The notes below the pieces were generated by a model. The model was not told where the DNA came from, did not search any database, and worked only from the letters and a program-made list of their open reading frames with translations. 19,166 bases of DNA, from NCBI GenBank assembly GCA_947481355.1, contig CANKGM010000015.1, forward strand, positions 1 to 19,166, written 5' to 3'. Every line of letters starts with the position of its first letter. Position 1 is the first letter of the stretch. This document shows, piece by piece, positions 7,031 to 15,177 of this stretch. The translations under genes and the position numbers were made by a program. The DNA comes from Chitinophagaceae bacterium. GTDB lineage: Bacteria; Bacteroidota; Bacteroidia; Chitinophagales; Chitinophagaceae.

Positions 7031-8056
7031 ATGTCAGAGCAGCTTGATTTAAATGGGAAGTCGGTTTTAATTACTGGAGGTACAGGCTCATTTGGGAAAG
7101 CCTTTACCTCGTATATACTGGAAAAGTTTCCAAGGATTGAACGCTTAGTAATCTTCTCAAGAGATGAGCAGAAGCAGTTTACTATGGCGCAAGATTTTCC
7201 TGATTATCAATTTCCTCAAATTCGATTTTTTATTGGAGATGTGAGAGATTATGAAAGATTAAAAAGAGCCTTTCAAGGAATTGATTATGTGATTCATGCT
7301 GCTGCGATGAAGCATGTGCCAATTGCAGAATACAATCCTGATGAATGTGTAAAGACAAATATTGGAGGGGCTGAGAATGTTATTCGTGCAGCCCTTGAAA
7401 CTTCAGTTAGTAAGGTTGTTGCACTGTCTACTGATAAAGCATGTGCGCCCATTAATCTATATGGCGCAACAAAACTCACTTCAGATAAATTGTTTATTGC
7501 GGCCAATAACATACGTGGAAAAAAAGATATCATTTTTTCGGTTGTACGTTATGGAAATGTAATGGGTTCAAACGGGTCGGTGATGCCATTCTTTTTAAAG
7601 AAGCGAAAAGATTCATTCATCCCTATTACCGATGCTTCTATGACAAGATTTAATATTTCATTGACGGAAGGAGTTGAAATGGTGTTGAGTGCATTGCATT
7701 CTGCTTGGGGTGGGGAATTGTTTGTTCCGAAAATTCCTTCATATCGAATTACGGATGTAGCTGAAGCTATCGCACCTGGAGTTGAGCAAAAGATTGTAGG
7801 AATAAGGCCTGGCGAGAAAATACACGAAGAAATGATAACGTCATCAGATTCTTATTCAACCTATGATTTAGGAAAATATTACGCTATTCTTCCTCAAGTG
7901 CCAAGGTGGTCACTCAACGATTTTATTACTCGTTTCAATGCGGTAAAAGTTCCGGTTGGCTTCACGTATAATTCAGGTGAAAATAAAGAGTGGTTATCTG
8001 TTGCAGATATTCGATCGCTTATTCAACAACACGTTGATTCAACATTTGAAGTATGA
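7031..8056 (+). CDS. pseB: UDP-GlcNAc 4,6-dehydratase (inverting), PseB
   Basis: The first enzyme of the pseudaminic acid pathway. It converts UDP-GlcNAc to a UDP-4-keto-6-deoxy-L-arabino sugar with tightly bound NADP. At 341 residues it has the usual short soluble PseB length, with no membrane domain as in CapD/WbpM. Visible motifs: GGTGSFG (16-22) for cofactor binding, FSRDE (42-46), GDVRD (69-73), HAAAMKHVP (89-97), the STDKA catalytic segment (133-137, Asp135 and Lys136), and Tyr144-GAT-Lys148. The DK pair next to the catalytic tyrosine separates this inverting class from ordinary retaining dehydratases. It overlaps the next gene by four bases (ATGA), which implies translational coupling with pseC. 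Confidence 0.93.
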   Translation: MSEQLDLNGKSVLITGGTGSFGKAFTSYILEKFPRIERLVIFSRDEQKQFTMAQDFPDYQFPQIRFFIGDVRDYERLKRAFQGIDYVIHAAAMKHVPIAEYNPDECVKTNIGGAENVIRAALETSVSKVVALSTDKACAPINLYGATKLTSDKLFIAANNIRGKKDIIFSVVRYGNVMGSNGSVMPFFLKKRKDSFIPITDASMTRFNISLTEGVEMVLSALHSAWGGELFVPKIPSYRITDVAEAIAPGVEQKIVGIRPGEKIHEEMITSSDSYSTYDLGKYYAILPQVPRWSLNDFITRFNAVKVPVGFTYNSGENKEWLSVADIRSLIQQHVDSTFEV

Positions 8057-9240
8057 CTTCAATTCCTTACGGTAAGCAACACATAACGATAGATGATCTG
8101 GCTGCAGTGGAAAAAGCATTGCAATCTGATTATTTAACCCAAGGTCCAACAATCAAACTTTTTGAAGATGCTTTCGCCTCGTATGTAGGTGCAAAATATG
8201 CAGTAGCCGTTTCCAATGGTACTGCCGCCTTGCATCTATCCGCTTTGGCTTTGGGTGTAGATAACGAATCAAATGTTATTACTACACCTATTACATTTGC
8301 TGCCACTGCAAATTGCATACGATACTGCGGTGGAAACGTTTGGTTTGCTGACATCGACCCCATTAACTACACGCTTGATCTTAAAAAAACGGAAGAGCTA
8401 ATTTTATCAAAGCCTCCTCATTTTTTTAAAGGAATCATCCCCGTTGATTTTGCAGGACATCCTGTTGACTTGGAGGCATTTCGAAAATTAGCGGATAAAC
8501 ATGGGCTATGGCTTATTGAGGATGCTTGCCATGCTCCTGGTGGATTTTTCACTGACTCAACACATAATAATCAGTATTGTGGAAATGGAGCGTATGCTGA
8601 CTTAGCTATTTTTTCATTTCATCCCGTTAAGCATATTGCAACTGGAGAAGGTGGAATGATTACTACCAATAATCTTGACTTATACAAAAAACTGTTATTG
8701 TTTCGCTCTCATGGTATTACCCGTGATTCAAGTCAATTTGTCAATCCTTCAGCATTTGCTGCAGGTTCAGCTTCTGATGCATATCCTGGTTGGTACATGG
8801 AAATGCAAACGCTCGGCTACAATTATCGATTCACAGATTTTCAATCTGCTCTTGGCATAAGTCAGCTCAAACGAGCAAATGATGGTTTAGAGAAACGTAG
8901 GAAAATTGCTAAGACCTATGCCGAGGCATTTGCGCATGTTTCATTTATAATTGGTCAGTCAGGTGTTGTTGACGGCCATGCATATCATCTATATGTAATC
9001 GAAACCGATAAGCGTTTGGAGTTGTATGAATTTTTAAAAACTAAACAAATTTTCACACAGGTTCATTATATCCCGTGTCATTTGATGCCGTACTATCGTG
9101 AATTGGGATGGAAGGAAGGTGCGTTACCTATCGCAGAAAATTATTACAAACATTGTTTAAGTCTGCCAATGTATCCAACGTTAACAGATACCGAGCAGCA
9201 GTATGTTATTGATACGATAAATAATTTCTTCAGTGCCTAA
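8053..9240 (+). CDS. pseC: UDP-4-amino-4,6-dideoxy-N-acetyl-beta-L-altrosamine transaminase, PseC
   Basis: A PLP-dependent aminotransferase of the DegT/DnrJ/EryC1/StrS family, 395 residues. It converts the PseB product to the 4-amino sugar using glutamate. The N-terminus IPYGKQHIT is characteristic of PseC. Visible residues are SNGTAALH (54-61) for phosphate binding, EDACHA (156-161) with Asp157 contacting the PLP ring nitrogen, and SFHPVKHIATGEGG (188-201) with Lys193 as the Schiff-base lysine. The family GYN-RF-D motif follows at about 255-264. It overlaps pseB by four bases and the next gene by eight, which supports one translationally coupled operon. Confidence 0.94.
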   Translation: MTSIPYGKQHITIDDLAAVEKALQSDYLTQGPTIKLFEDAFASYVGAKYAVAVSNGTAALHLSALALGVDNESNVITTPITFAATANCIRYCGGNVWFADIDPINYTLDLKKTEELILSKPPHFFKGIIPVDFAGHPVDLEAFRKLADKHGLWLIEDACHAPGGFFTDSTHNNQYCGNGAYADLAIFSFHPVKHIATGEGGMITTNNLDLYKKLLLFRSHGITRDSSQFVNPSAFAAGSASDAYPGWYMEMQTLGYNYRFTDFQSALGISQLKRANDGLEKRRKIAKTYAEAFAHVSFIIGQSGVVDGHAYHLYVIETDKRLELYEFLKTKQIFTQVHYIPCHLMPYYRELGWKEGALPIAENYYKHCLSLPMYPTLTDTEQQYVIDTINNFFSA

Positions 9241-9919
9241 TATTTGCATTATACCAGCACGTGGAGGCAGCAAGCGTATTGAACGGAAAAATATAAAAGA
9301 GTTTTTTGGGCAGCCCATCATTAGCTATTCAATTTCAGCAGCAATTCGATCCGGCTTGTTTGATGAAGTTATGGTATCTACTGATGATGCTGAAATTGCT
9401 TCAGTGGCTATCTCATGTGGTGCATCAGTTCCCTTTTTACGAAGTGCAAAAAACTCGGATGATTTTGCTACTACAGCTGATGTAATTGATGAAGTATTAG
9501 CGCAATACCAACAACTTCAACAAAAGAAGTTTGATTATGTGTGTTGTATTTATCCTACGGCTCCATTAATTAGTATAGACCGTCTTAAAGAAGGCTATGA
9601 TTTAATCATTCAAAATCTTTATCCAACTGTTTTTCCAGCGGTCGAATTTAGTTACCCAGTTTGGCGGGGGATCAAGTTGAATGAAAATGGGATCTCAGAT
9701 TTTGCATGGCCGGAGTATAAAAATGCTAGATCGCAAGACCTTCAACCGATTTACCATGATGCAGGACAGTGGTACTGGATTAATGTAAGTGAAGGTTGTG
9801 TATTATCATTGGAAGGTGCAGGGGTTGTAAAACTATCAGAAATGGAATGCCAAGATATCGACAACCTATCTGATTGGAAGTTGGCAGAGATGAAGTATAA
9901 ATTATCGAGTAACGCCTAA
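9233..9919 (+). CDS. pseF: Pseudaminic acid cytidylyltransferase, PseF
   Basis: A 228-residue CMP-nonulosonate synthetase (family of NeuA/KdsB), which makes CMP-pseudaminic acid from CTP and Pse. The N-terminus reads ICIIPARGGSKRI (4-16), the CTP-binding signature, followed by RKNIKEF and GQPIISYSI. STDDAEIA (49-56) and the CCIYPTAPL segment (103-111) are also typical of PseF. The start is GTG at 9233, inside the end of pseC (eight-base overlap); it is chosen because it gives the conserved PNICIIPARGG beginning. The stop and the next ATG overlap by one base (TAATG). Confidence 0.93.
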   Translation: MPNICIIPARGGSKRIERKNIKEFFGQPIISYSISAAIRSGLFDEVMVSTDDAEIASVAISCGASVPFLRSAKNSDDFATTADVIDEVLAQYQQLQQKKFDYVCCIYPTAPLISIDRLKEGYDLIIQNLYPTVFPAVEFSYPVWRGIKLNENGISDFAWPEYKNARSQDLQPIYHDAGQWYWINVSEGCVLSLEGAGVVKLSEMECQDIDNLSDWKLAEMKYKLSSNA

Positions 9920-10509
9920 TGACTGATTTTTCATTTCCCACCAATTTGCATTATAAAGCATTAAGCAAACAGGTTTTTACTAGTGGAGATTATTCTATTG
10001 TTCCTATTCGAATGATGGATAGGATGCAAATCATGAAATGGCGCAATGAGCAACTTTATCATTTGAGGCAAAAGAGTCCATTAACTGCAGCCCAACAAGA
10101 TGACTATTATATGCATGTTCTTTTACCGCAATTTGATGAACAAAACCCACCACAACTATTATTCTCTTACTTAGAAAAGGATTCATGTATAGGGTATGGT
10201 GGATTGGTACATATAGATTGGAATTTAAAAGAAGCGGAGATTTCATTCATCATGGATACTTCACTAGAGGAACAATATTTCAGTTTTCATTGGAGTAAAT
10301 ATCTGAGCCTGCTAGAGAATGCGGCATTTGCAGATTTACAGTTTCATAGAATATTCACCTATGCATTTGACTTGAGGCCGAAGTTGTATGAAGTGCTGGA
10401 GTCTAATGGCTATACTAGAAGAGAAGAGGGAGCACATGAGTCCAAACCTACTGACAAGTATTCCAAAGTTATCATACACGAAAAACTAATGTCACAATAC
10501 AATGCTTAG
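9919..10509 (+). CDS. pseH: GNAT N-acetyltransferase, PseH-like
   Basis: A 196-residue GNAT-fold acetyltransferase. Typical parts are the MKWRNEQ segment (35-41; arginine/asparagine-rich helix 1, as in sugar-nucleotide N-acetyltransferases), SCIGYGGLVHID (about 89-100) as the central beta strands, and the C-terminal FHRIFTYAFDLRPKLYEVLESNGY region. The acetyl-CoA pyrophosphate-binding loop is not a clean Q/RxxGxG/A. From its place between pseF and later pathway genes it most likely acetylates N-4 of the PseC product. It is not fused to a PseG domain, as some PseH proteins are. It could also carry another acyl group. It overlaps both neighbours (one and eight bases). Confidence 0.7.
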   Translation: MTDFSFPTNLHYKALSKQVFTSGDYSIVPIRMMDRMQIMKWRNEQLYHLRQKSPLTAAQQDDYYMHVLLPQFDEQNPPQLLFSYLEKDSCIGYGGLVHIDWNLKEAEISFIMDTSLEEQYFSFHWSKYLSLLENAAFADLQFHRIFTYAFDLRPKLYEVLESNGYTRREEGAHESKPTDKYSKVIIHEKLMSQYNA

Positions 10510-11383
10510 TGTTTTAGTGCTTGGTGGTACAAAGTATGTTGGATTAGAGTTGATTGAACTGTTGAGGGATCATAAAATACCCTTTCATGTTGCTTCTAGG
10601 AGAGAGATTGATGTTGTGCATTATACAAAATTAGATCGGAAAAATTCAGCGGAAATGAACGCGTTTTTTTCAACTCATTCATTTGATGTTGTAGTTGACT
10701 TTATAGGATACTCTGCAGTTGATGCTGCAGTGTTGCATAATGCAATTTCTGTACAAGCTAAAAAGCCCAAATTGATTTTGGTGTCCACAATTTATACCTA
10801 TGGATTGCCTTTGGAATTGATATCGGATTCTATCTTTGATGAAGACTCATTTAATGCCTCAACTTTTCCAATATCAATGATTGATCGTCCTGAAATTACG
10901 TATGGAGAAGGGAAGCGAAATATGGAAGCCTATTTCGCACAACATTATGATTTGGACAAACAAGTGGTTTTAAGGTTTCCAATTATATTAGGGGCTAATG
11001 ATTATACGCGTAGAACACATTTTTATATCGATACGTTGAAGGGTGGCATTCGGATAAATCCAGTATCAGTTGATGCATCTGTTAATTATATTATTGCGAA
11101 AGAAGCTGCACAAGCGATACTGAATTTTATCATTACTGAATATTATGGAACCTATAATGTCAGCTTCTCGCAAATTAATGAGAGGAATTTTATGAGATTG
11201 TATTGTGATTTTTATCAAAAAGATTTAGATGCATTACTAGATACTGATGCGGAAGAAACAAAAACTCCTTTCAGTACAAATTTTAATTTCATAGTTGATT
11301 CATCTAAATACAGCAATTTATTCCCAATTGAGATTGAGTTTAAAGATGCTTTGTGTAGAGAACTTTTAAAGATTGCCGTTTGA
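10502..11383 (+). CDS. NAD(P)-dependent epimerase/dehydratase-like (extended or atypical SDR)
   Basis: A 293-residue Rossmann protein with LGGTKYVG (7-14) as the nucleotide-binding turn, VVVDFIGY (63-70), VSTIYTYG (94-101), and Tyr134-GEG-Lys138 as the SDR catalytic pair. The strand following (VVLRFPIILG) and the later segment on YNV resemble nucleotide-sugar epimerases and their atypical relatives. It is shorter than a full GalE-type enzyme. Its role is not known. Its overlap with the PseH-like gene (eight bases) and the metallophosphoesterase (four bases) places it inside the pseudaminic acid operon, so a sugar or sugar-nucleotide substrate is likely. It is not one of the six canonical Pse enzymes. 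Confidence 0.75.
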   Translation: MLSVLVLGGTKYVGLELIELLRDHKIPFHVASRREIDVVHYTKLDRKNSAEMNAFFSTHSFDVVVDFIGYSAVDAAVLHNAISVQAKKPKLILVSTIYTYGLPLELISDSIFDEDSFNASTFPISMIDRPEITYGEGKRNMEAYFAQHYDLDKQVVLRFPIILGANDYTRRTHFYIDTLKGGIRINPVSVDASVNYIIAKEAAQAILNFIITEYYGTYNVSFSQINERNFMRLYCDFYQKDLDALLDTDAEETKTPFSTNFNFIVDSSKYSNLFPIEIEFKDALCRELLKIAV

Positions 11384-12075
11384 AAATAGCTGTATTGTCT
11401 GATATTCATGGCAATAAATATGCGTTGAAAGAAGTGTTGGATGAATTCTCCCTTCACCAAATAGAAAGGGTATTTGTTTTGGGAGATTGTGTTGGTTATT
11501 ATTATTATCCAGGTGAAGTGCTGGAGATGTTGTCCCCTTGGGAGCCGGAAATGATTCAAGGTAACCATGAGAAATTGCTCACGCAGTTGAGGAATAAAGA
11601 AATTGATTCGAACGCATTGAAGTCAAAATATGGAATTGGACATTTTATGTCCCTCGAAAAATTATCCGAAAAACAATTGGAGTATTTGTTGTCAAAGCCA
11701 TTTTCTACTTCTATAAAAATAGATAATATTTCATTTCAGCTAAACCATGGAAGTCCATGGGATTATAATACTTACTTATATCCAGATACAGATAAAGCTA
11801 TTTTAGAAAAGTGTAATTCAATTGATCATGATTTTGTTTTAGTTGGCCACTCACATTATGCTTTTACCTACACGTGTAATAATAGTATTTTGATTAATGT
11901 TGGGTCGGTAGGACAGTCTAGGTCTAGAGGGGGCATCGCTGATTGGGTAATAATAGAAACCAGTACTAAGCAAGTTGAATTTAAGAAGACAGCTTATTCT
12001 ACAGAATGCTTAATGAGGGATGTTGAGAAATTCGATCCTGAAAATTCATATAATCTGAGTATCTTAAGTAGATAA
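11380..12075 (+). CDS. Calcineurin-like metallophosphoesterase
   Basis: A 231-residue soluble two-metal phosphoesterase of the Metallophos_2 type. All metal-ligand motifs are present: DIHGN (8-12), GDCVGY (35-40), GNHE (61-64), NHGS (122-125) and GHSHY (156-160), followed by the family's NVGSVGQSR (173-181). Family members hydrolyse phosphomonoesters, cyclic diesters or nucleotide pyrophosphates; LpxH, a UDP-sugar pyrophosphatase, is a distant relative. The start is TTG at 11380, overlapping the previous stop by four bases; it gives the canonical MKIAVLSDIHGN beginning. It lies in the pse operon between the pseH-like gene and pseI. No PseG is found, so this enzyme is a candidate for a substitute hydrolysis route (inference). 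Confidence 0.88.
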   Translation: MKIAVLSDIHGNKYALKEVLDEFSLHQIERVFVLGDCVGYYYYPGEVLEMLSPWEPEMIQGNHEKLLTQLRNKEIDSNALKSKYGIGHFMSLEKLSEKQLEYLLSKPFSTSIKIDNISFQLNHGSPWDYNTYLYPDTDKAILEKCNSIDHDFVLVGHSHYAFTYTCNNSILINVGSVGQSRSRGGIADWVIIETSTKQVEFKKTAYSTECLMRDVEKFDPENSYNLSILSR

Positions 12076-13013
12076 TGAGGAAGATTAATATTCTTATTGC
12101 AGGTTGTGGGGGTGATATTGGACAAAGTATTGCTAAAGTACTTAAGTCGAATAGCCATATTTCAAGATTAATTGGCACTGATTTAAATAAGGATCATGCT
12201 GGTGTTTTTTTATTTGATGAATGTTTTACACTTCCTCGATGCACTGATTCGAATTATCTAGATCGTCTAAACGATTTAGTGTTAGCCAATAATATAGATG
12301 TTATCATTCCGGTTTCCGAATCTGAAATTCGTTTCTTCTTTGAAAATAACTGTAGGAATTCATTTTCAGCTAAAGTTCTGTTAGTTAACGATGAAGCTCT
12401 TCGTGTTGGATTGGATAAACTAGAAACTGCATTTTTTTTGGAGAAAAATAATTTGAATTATCCTGTTACATATTTATTGGAGGGGAATCAACATCTCGCA
12501 TATCCATTTATAGCTAAAAGCAGGACAGGCTCAGGAAGCAAAAATGTATTTCTTGTAGAGGATGAAAAAGATTTAAACTATCTAAATGATAAGAAGCAGG
12601 GATTGATTATCCAGGAGTATCTCCCAAATGAATCAGAAGAGTATACTTGTGGATTATTCAGATCTAGTAGTGGGGACGTTAGGCACATTACGTTTAGACG
12701 TACACTCATGGGAGGTTTTTCTGGTTATGGTGAAGTGGTTATTCATGCCGAGATCGATAAGCTACTTGTTTCTATAGCCAATCATCTATGTCTCATAGGT
12801 TCCATCAATGTACAATTGAGGTTTAATGCTAAGGGTCCATGTGTATTTGAAGTAAACCCAAGGTTTTCAAGTACAGTTCGATTTAGGGATTTGATGGGAT
12901 TTCATGATGTAATTTGGTCACTTGAAGATTTGTTGGAAGAGGAAATTTCATCCTATTCTATAGTTGTAGCAGGCAAAAAGTTTTATAAAGGTTTTTCAGA
13001 ATACATAGATTAA
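12075..13013 (+). CDS. ATP-grasp domain protein (carbamoyl-phosphate-synthase-like)
   Basis: A 312-residue protein with a PreATP-grasp Rossmann-like domain (ILIAGCGGDIGQSIAK, 6-21) and an ATP-grasp domain. In the ATP-grasp part, PFIAKSRTGSGSKNV (144-158) carries the ATP lysine (Lys148) and glycine-rich loop, IIQEYLP (178-184) the hinge, and VFEVNPRFSST (257-267) the Mg-binding Glu259 and Asn261. Such enzymes ligate a carboxylate, via an acyl phosphate, to an amine or other nucleophile. It is short for the family (no fused third domain). The substrate is unknown. It overlaps the phosphoesterase by one base (TAATG) and lies five bases before pseI. It might add an amino-acyl or other acyl group to the nonulosonate or its precursor (inference). 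Confidence 0.85.
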   Translation: MRKINILIAGCGGDIGQSIAKVLKSNSHISRLIGTDLNKDHAGVFLFDECFTLPRCTDSNYLDRLNDLVLANNIDVIIPVSESEIRFFFENNCRNSFSAKVLLVNDEALRVGLDKLETAFFLEKNNLNYPVTYLLEGNQHLAYPFIAKSRTGSGSKNVFLVEDEKDLNYLNDKKQGLIIQEYLPNESEEYTCGLFRSSSGDVRHITFRRTLMGGFSGYGEVVIHAEIDKLLVSIANHLCLIGSINVQLRFNAKGPCVFEVNPRFSSTVRFRDLMGFHDVIWSLEDLLEEEISSYSIVVAGKKFYKGFSEYID

Positions 13014-13018
13014 AGAGT

Positions 13019-14056
13019 ATGTTGAAGGAATTAAGTGTACTAGATTTTTCAAAAGTATTTATCATAGCAGAATTATCCGCAAACCACAATGGTAGTTTGG
13101 AAACAGCTAAGGAAACTATTCGTGCTGCAAAGCGGGCTGGTGCAGACTGCATTAAATTGCAAACCTATACAGCTGACACCATTACCATCAATTCAAACAA
13201 GGATGATTTCTTGATAAAAGGAACTATATGGGATGGGCAGAATCTATATAATCTTTACCAACAAGCCTACACGCCATGGGAATGGCATAAAGAATTGTTT
13301 GATGTAGCAAAACAAGAAGGGCTTGTTTGTTTTTCATCTCCCTTTGATAAAACAGCGGTTGATTTTTTAGAAACCTTAGACGCGCCTGCTTATAAAATTG
13401 CGTCATTTGAAATAACCGACATCCCCTTGATTGAATACGTTGCTTCTAAAGGGAAGCCGGTTATCATATCAACAGGCATTGCAGAACTTGCCGATATCGA
13501 ATTGGCAGTCGATGCATGTAAAAGAATGGGTAATACTAAGATTGCATTACTAAAGTGTACGTCTAGTTACCCGGCTCCCATTGAGGAAGCAAATATGAGT
13601 ATGATAAAAGATCTTGCCAATCGATTTGGAGTGGTTGCTGGATTATCTGATCATACCATGGGTGCTACTGTTCCAATAGTGGCTACTGTACTAGGAGCAA
13701 AAATCATCGAAAAACATTTCATACTAGATCGTTCTGTTGGTGGGCCTGATGCATCTTTTTCTATGAATGAGGTAGAATTTTCTGAGATGGTCAAGTCTAT
13801 TCGTGAAGCAGAGTCGGCTATTGGTGTAGTCGATTATGCACTTACAGACAAACAACTAAAAGGTAAAGAATTTTCAAGATCACTATATGTTGTAGAAGAC
13901 ATGAAGGAAGGTGATATAATCAATGAGCAAAACGTCAAATCTATACGACCTGGATATGGATTACACCCCAAGTTTTATAGTCAAGTCTTGGGCAAACAAA
14001 TTAACGCAGATCTTGAAAAGGGTACACGATTAAGTCTTGATGACATTATTCTTTAG
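13019..14056 (+). CDS. pseI: Pseudaminic acid synthase, PseI
   Basis: A NeuB-family synthase (345 residues) that condenses 2,4-diacetamido-2,4,6-trideoxy-L-altrose with phosphoenolpyruvate to give pseudaminic acid. The TIM-barrel part shows IIAELSANHNGS (15-26), KLQTY (46-50), SSPFD (106-110), YKIASFE (125-131), STG (151-153), KCTSSYP (179-185), GLSDHT (208-213) and EKHFILDRS (231-239). His212 and His233 are the family metal ligands. The GGPDASFS stretch (241-248) is typical. A C-terminal SAF (antifreeze-like) domain begins near 285 and contains the FSRSLYVVEDMKEGD stretch. PseI is favoured over NeuB or LegI because PseB, PseC and PseF are linked. It is the last gene of the tightly coupled block; a 62-base gap follows. 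Confidence 0.94.
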   Translation: MLKELSVLDFSKVFIIAELSANHNGSLETAKETIRAAKRAGADCIKLQTYTADTITINSNKDDFLIKGTIWDGQNLYNLYQQAYTPWEWHKELFDVAKQEGLVCFSSPFDKTAVDFLETLDAPAYKIASFEITDIPLIEYVASKGKPVIISTGIAELADIELAVDACKRMGNTKIALLKCTSSYPAPIEEANMSMIKDLANRFGVVAGLSDHTMGATVPIVATVLGAKIIEKHFILDRSVGGPDASFSMNEVEFSEMVKSIREAESAIGVVDYALTDKQLKGKEFSRSLYVVEDMKEGDIINEQNVKSIRPGYGLHPKFYSQVLGKQINADLEKGTRLSLDDIIL

Positions 14057-14118
14057 CGGTAATTAACCATCAATCCTTTTTTTACAACAATATTGGTAAA
14101 ACTGATTAGCCTCACTCA

Positions 14119-15177
14119 ATGAAAATTATTCAGACTACTATTTTGTTTTTAAAATCGATATTGAAGTCAATACTAAGCTCATTCCTCCATGGCAGGTACT
14201 TTCATGGAGTTAGTTTTAGTAATAGCAAGTTCATATCGATAGATCAAACATCCTTTCTAGAGCAAGGAACAAGGATAGCTGTGATTGGTTCAACACTCAC
14301 AACAGAACCCAATATTTTGATTTCTGATCATTGTTGGGTTGGGCACGATGTTGAAATTAAGGCTTATGCTGCAGGGAAGATCAATATTGAAAGTCACGTT
14401 TCAATCCAAGATCGGTGTAAGTTATTAGGCGATGTTATAGTGAATAGCTATTGCATACTAGCCCCTGATATTTTTATTTCCACAGGTAATCATAGTTTTC
14501 GAAATTTTCCGGCAAGAACCATTCGTGAACAGGATCAACTGAATGCTTCAGAAAATGTGAAATCAACTTATGATAAGCGCATTGTAGTCGACGAAGATTG
14601 TTGGCTTGGTAAAAATGTACTATTGAAACCAGGTGTTAAAATAGGGCGCGGGGCAGTTATAGGTGCAAATAGTATTGTTTCGGACCATATTCCGCCATAT
14701 GAAATTTGGGCAGGGACGCCTGCTAGGAAAATTGGGACGCGATTACCATTTTTGCCTAAGGATATTATAGAGGTGTCTACGGAAATGGATTTACCTTATT
14801 TCTATAAGGGCTTTCATCATTTTGGAGAATATCTTGATTGTAAAAAAAATGGAGCCTTGGCCATTAAGCCACATGCACTTGTCGTTTTAGCCTCAAAAAA
14901 AATCACATCAATCGTATTTAAAGGGGAAAATAGTTCAAGTCAAATAATAGCAGTCGAATTCTCTTTTAATGGTCGCCTGCAAATTTCATCTTCCTTTCCT
15001 TCTGGAGAATTCGATTTTATATTACCAATTGATGTTAATATAGCTTCTCTTGATAATAGTACAAAACTAGTCGACTTTCCTAGTTACTTAAAAGAATTTT
15101 CAATTCTCGAATTTTTTATACGCTACCCAGACTCTACGCATTCACTAACCTTACGCTCAATACAATGTCATGAATAA
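14119..15177 (+). CDS. Hexapeptide-repeat (left-handed beta-helix) acyltransferase with an extra C-terminal domain
   Basis: A 352-residue protein. Residues about 60-205 are a left-handed beta-helix acyltransferase of the maltose/xenobiotic acetyltransferase class. It shows repeats such as ILISDHCWVGHDVEI, INIESHVSI and the terminal IVVDEDCWLGKNVLLKPGVK and IGRGAVIGANSIV units, with STGNHSF (121-127) carrying the likely catalytic His125 and WAGTPARKIG (198-207) after the helix. Residues about 210-352 form a beta-rich region I do not recognise, absent from ordinary small acetyltransferases. A first hydrophobic stretch (7-20) may anchor it to the membrane. It probably O-acetylates a sugar of the repeat unit. 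It overlaps the dioxygenase gene by eight bases. Confidence 0.82.
   Translation: MKIIQTTILFLKSILKSILSSFLHGRYFHGVSFSNSKFISIDQTSFLEQGTRIAVIGSTLTTEPNILISDHCWVGHDVEIKAYAAGKINIESHVSIQDRCKLLGDVIVNSYCILAPDIFISTGNHSFRNFPARTIREQDQLNASENVKSTYDKRIVVDEDCWLGKNVLLKPGVKIGRGAVIGANSIVSDHIPPYEIWAGTPARKIGTRLPFLPKDIIEVSTEMDLPYFYKGFHHFGEYLDCKKNGALAIKPHALVVLASKKITSIVFKGENSSSQIIAVEFSFNGRLQISSSFPSGEFDFILPIDVNIASLDNSTKLVDFPSYLKEFSILEFFIRYPDSTHSLTLRSIQCHE

Noticed and set aside
13019..14056. NeuB (sialic acid) or legionaminic acid synthase instead of PseI
   Set aside because: The neighbouring inverting dehydratase, PseC-type transaminase and PseF-type cytidylyltransferase fit the pseudaminic acid pathway; no NeuC or LegB/LegC-type genes are present.
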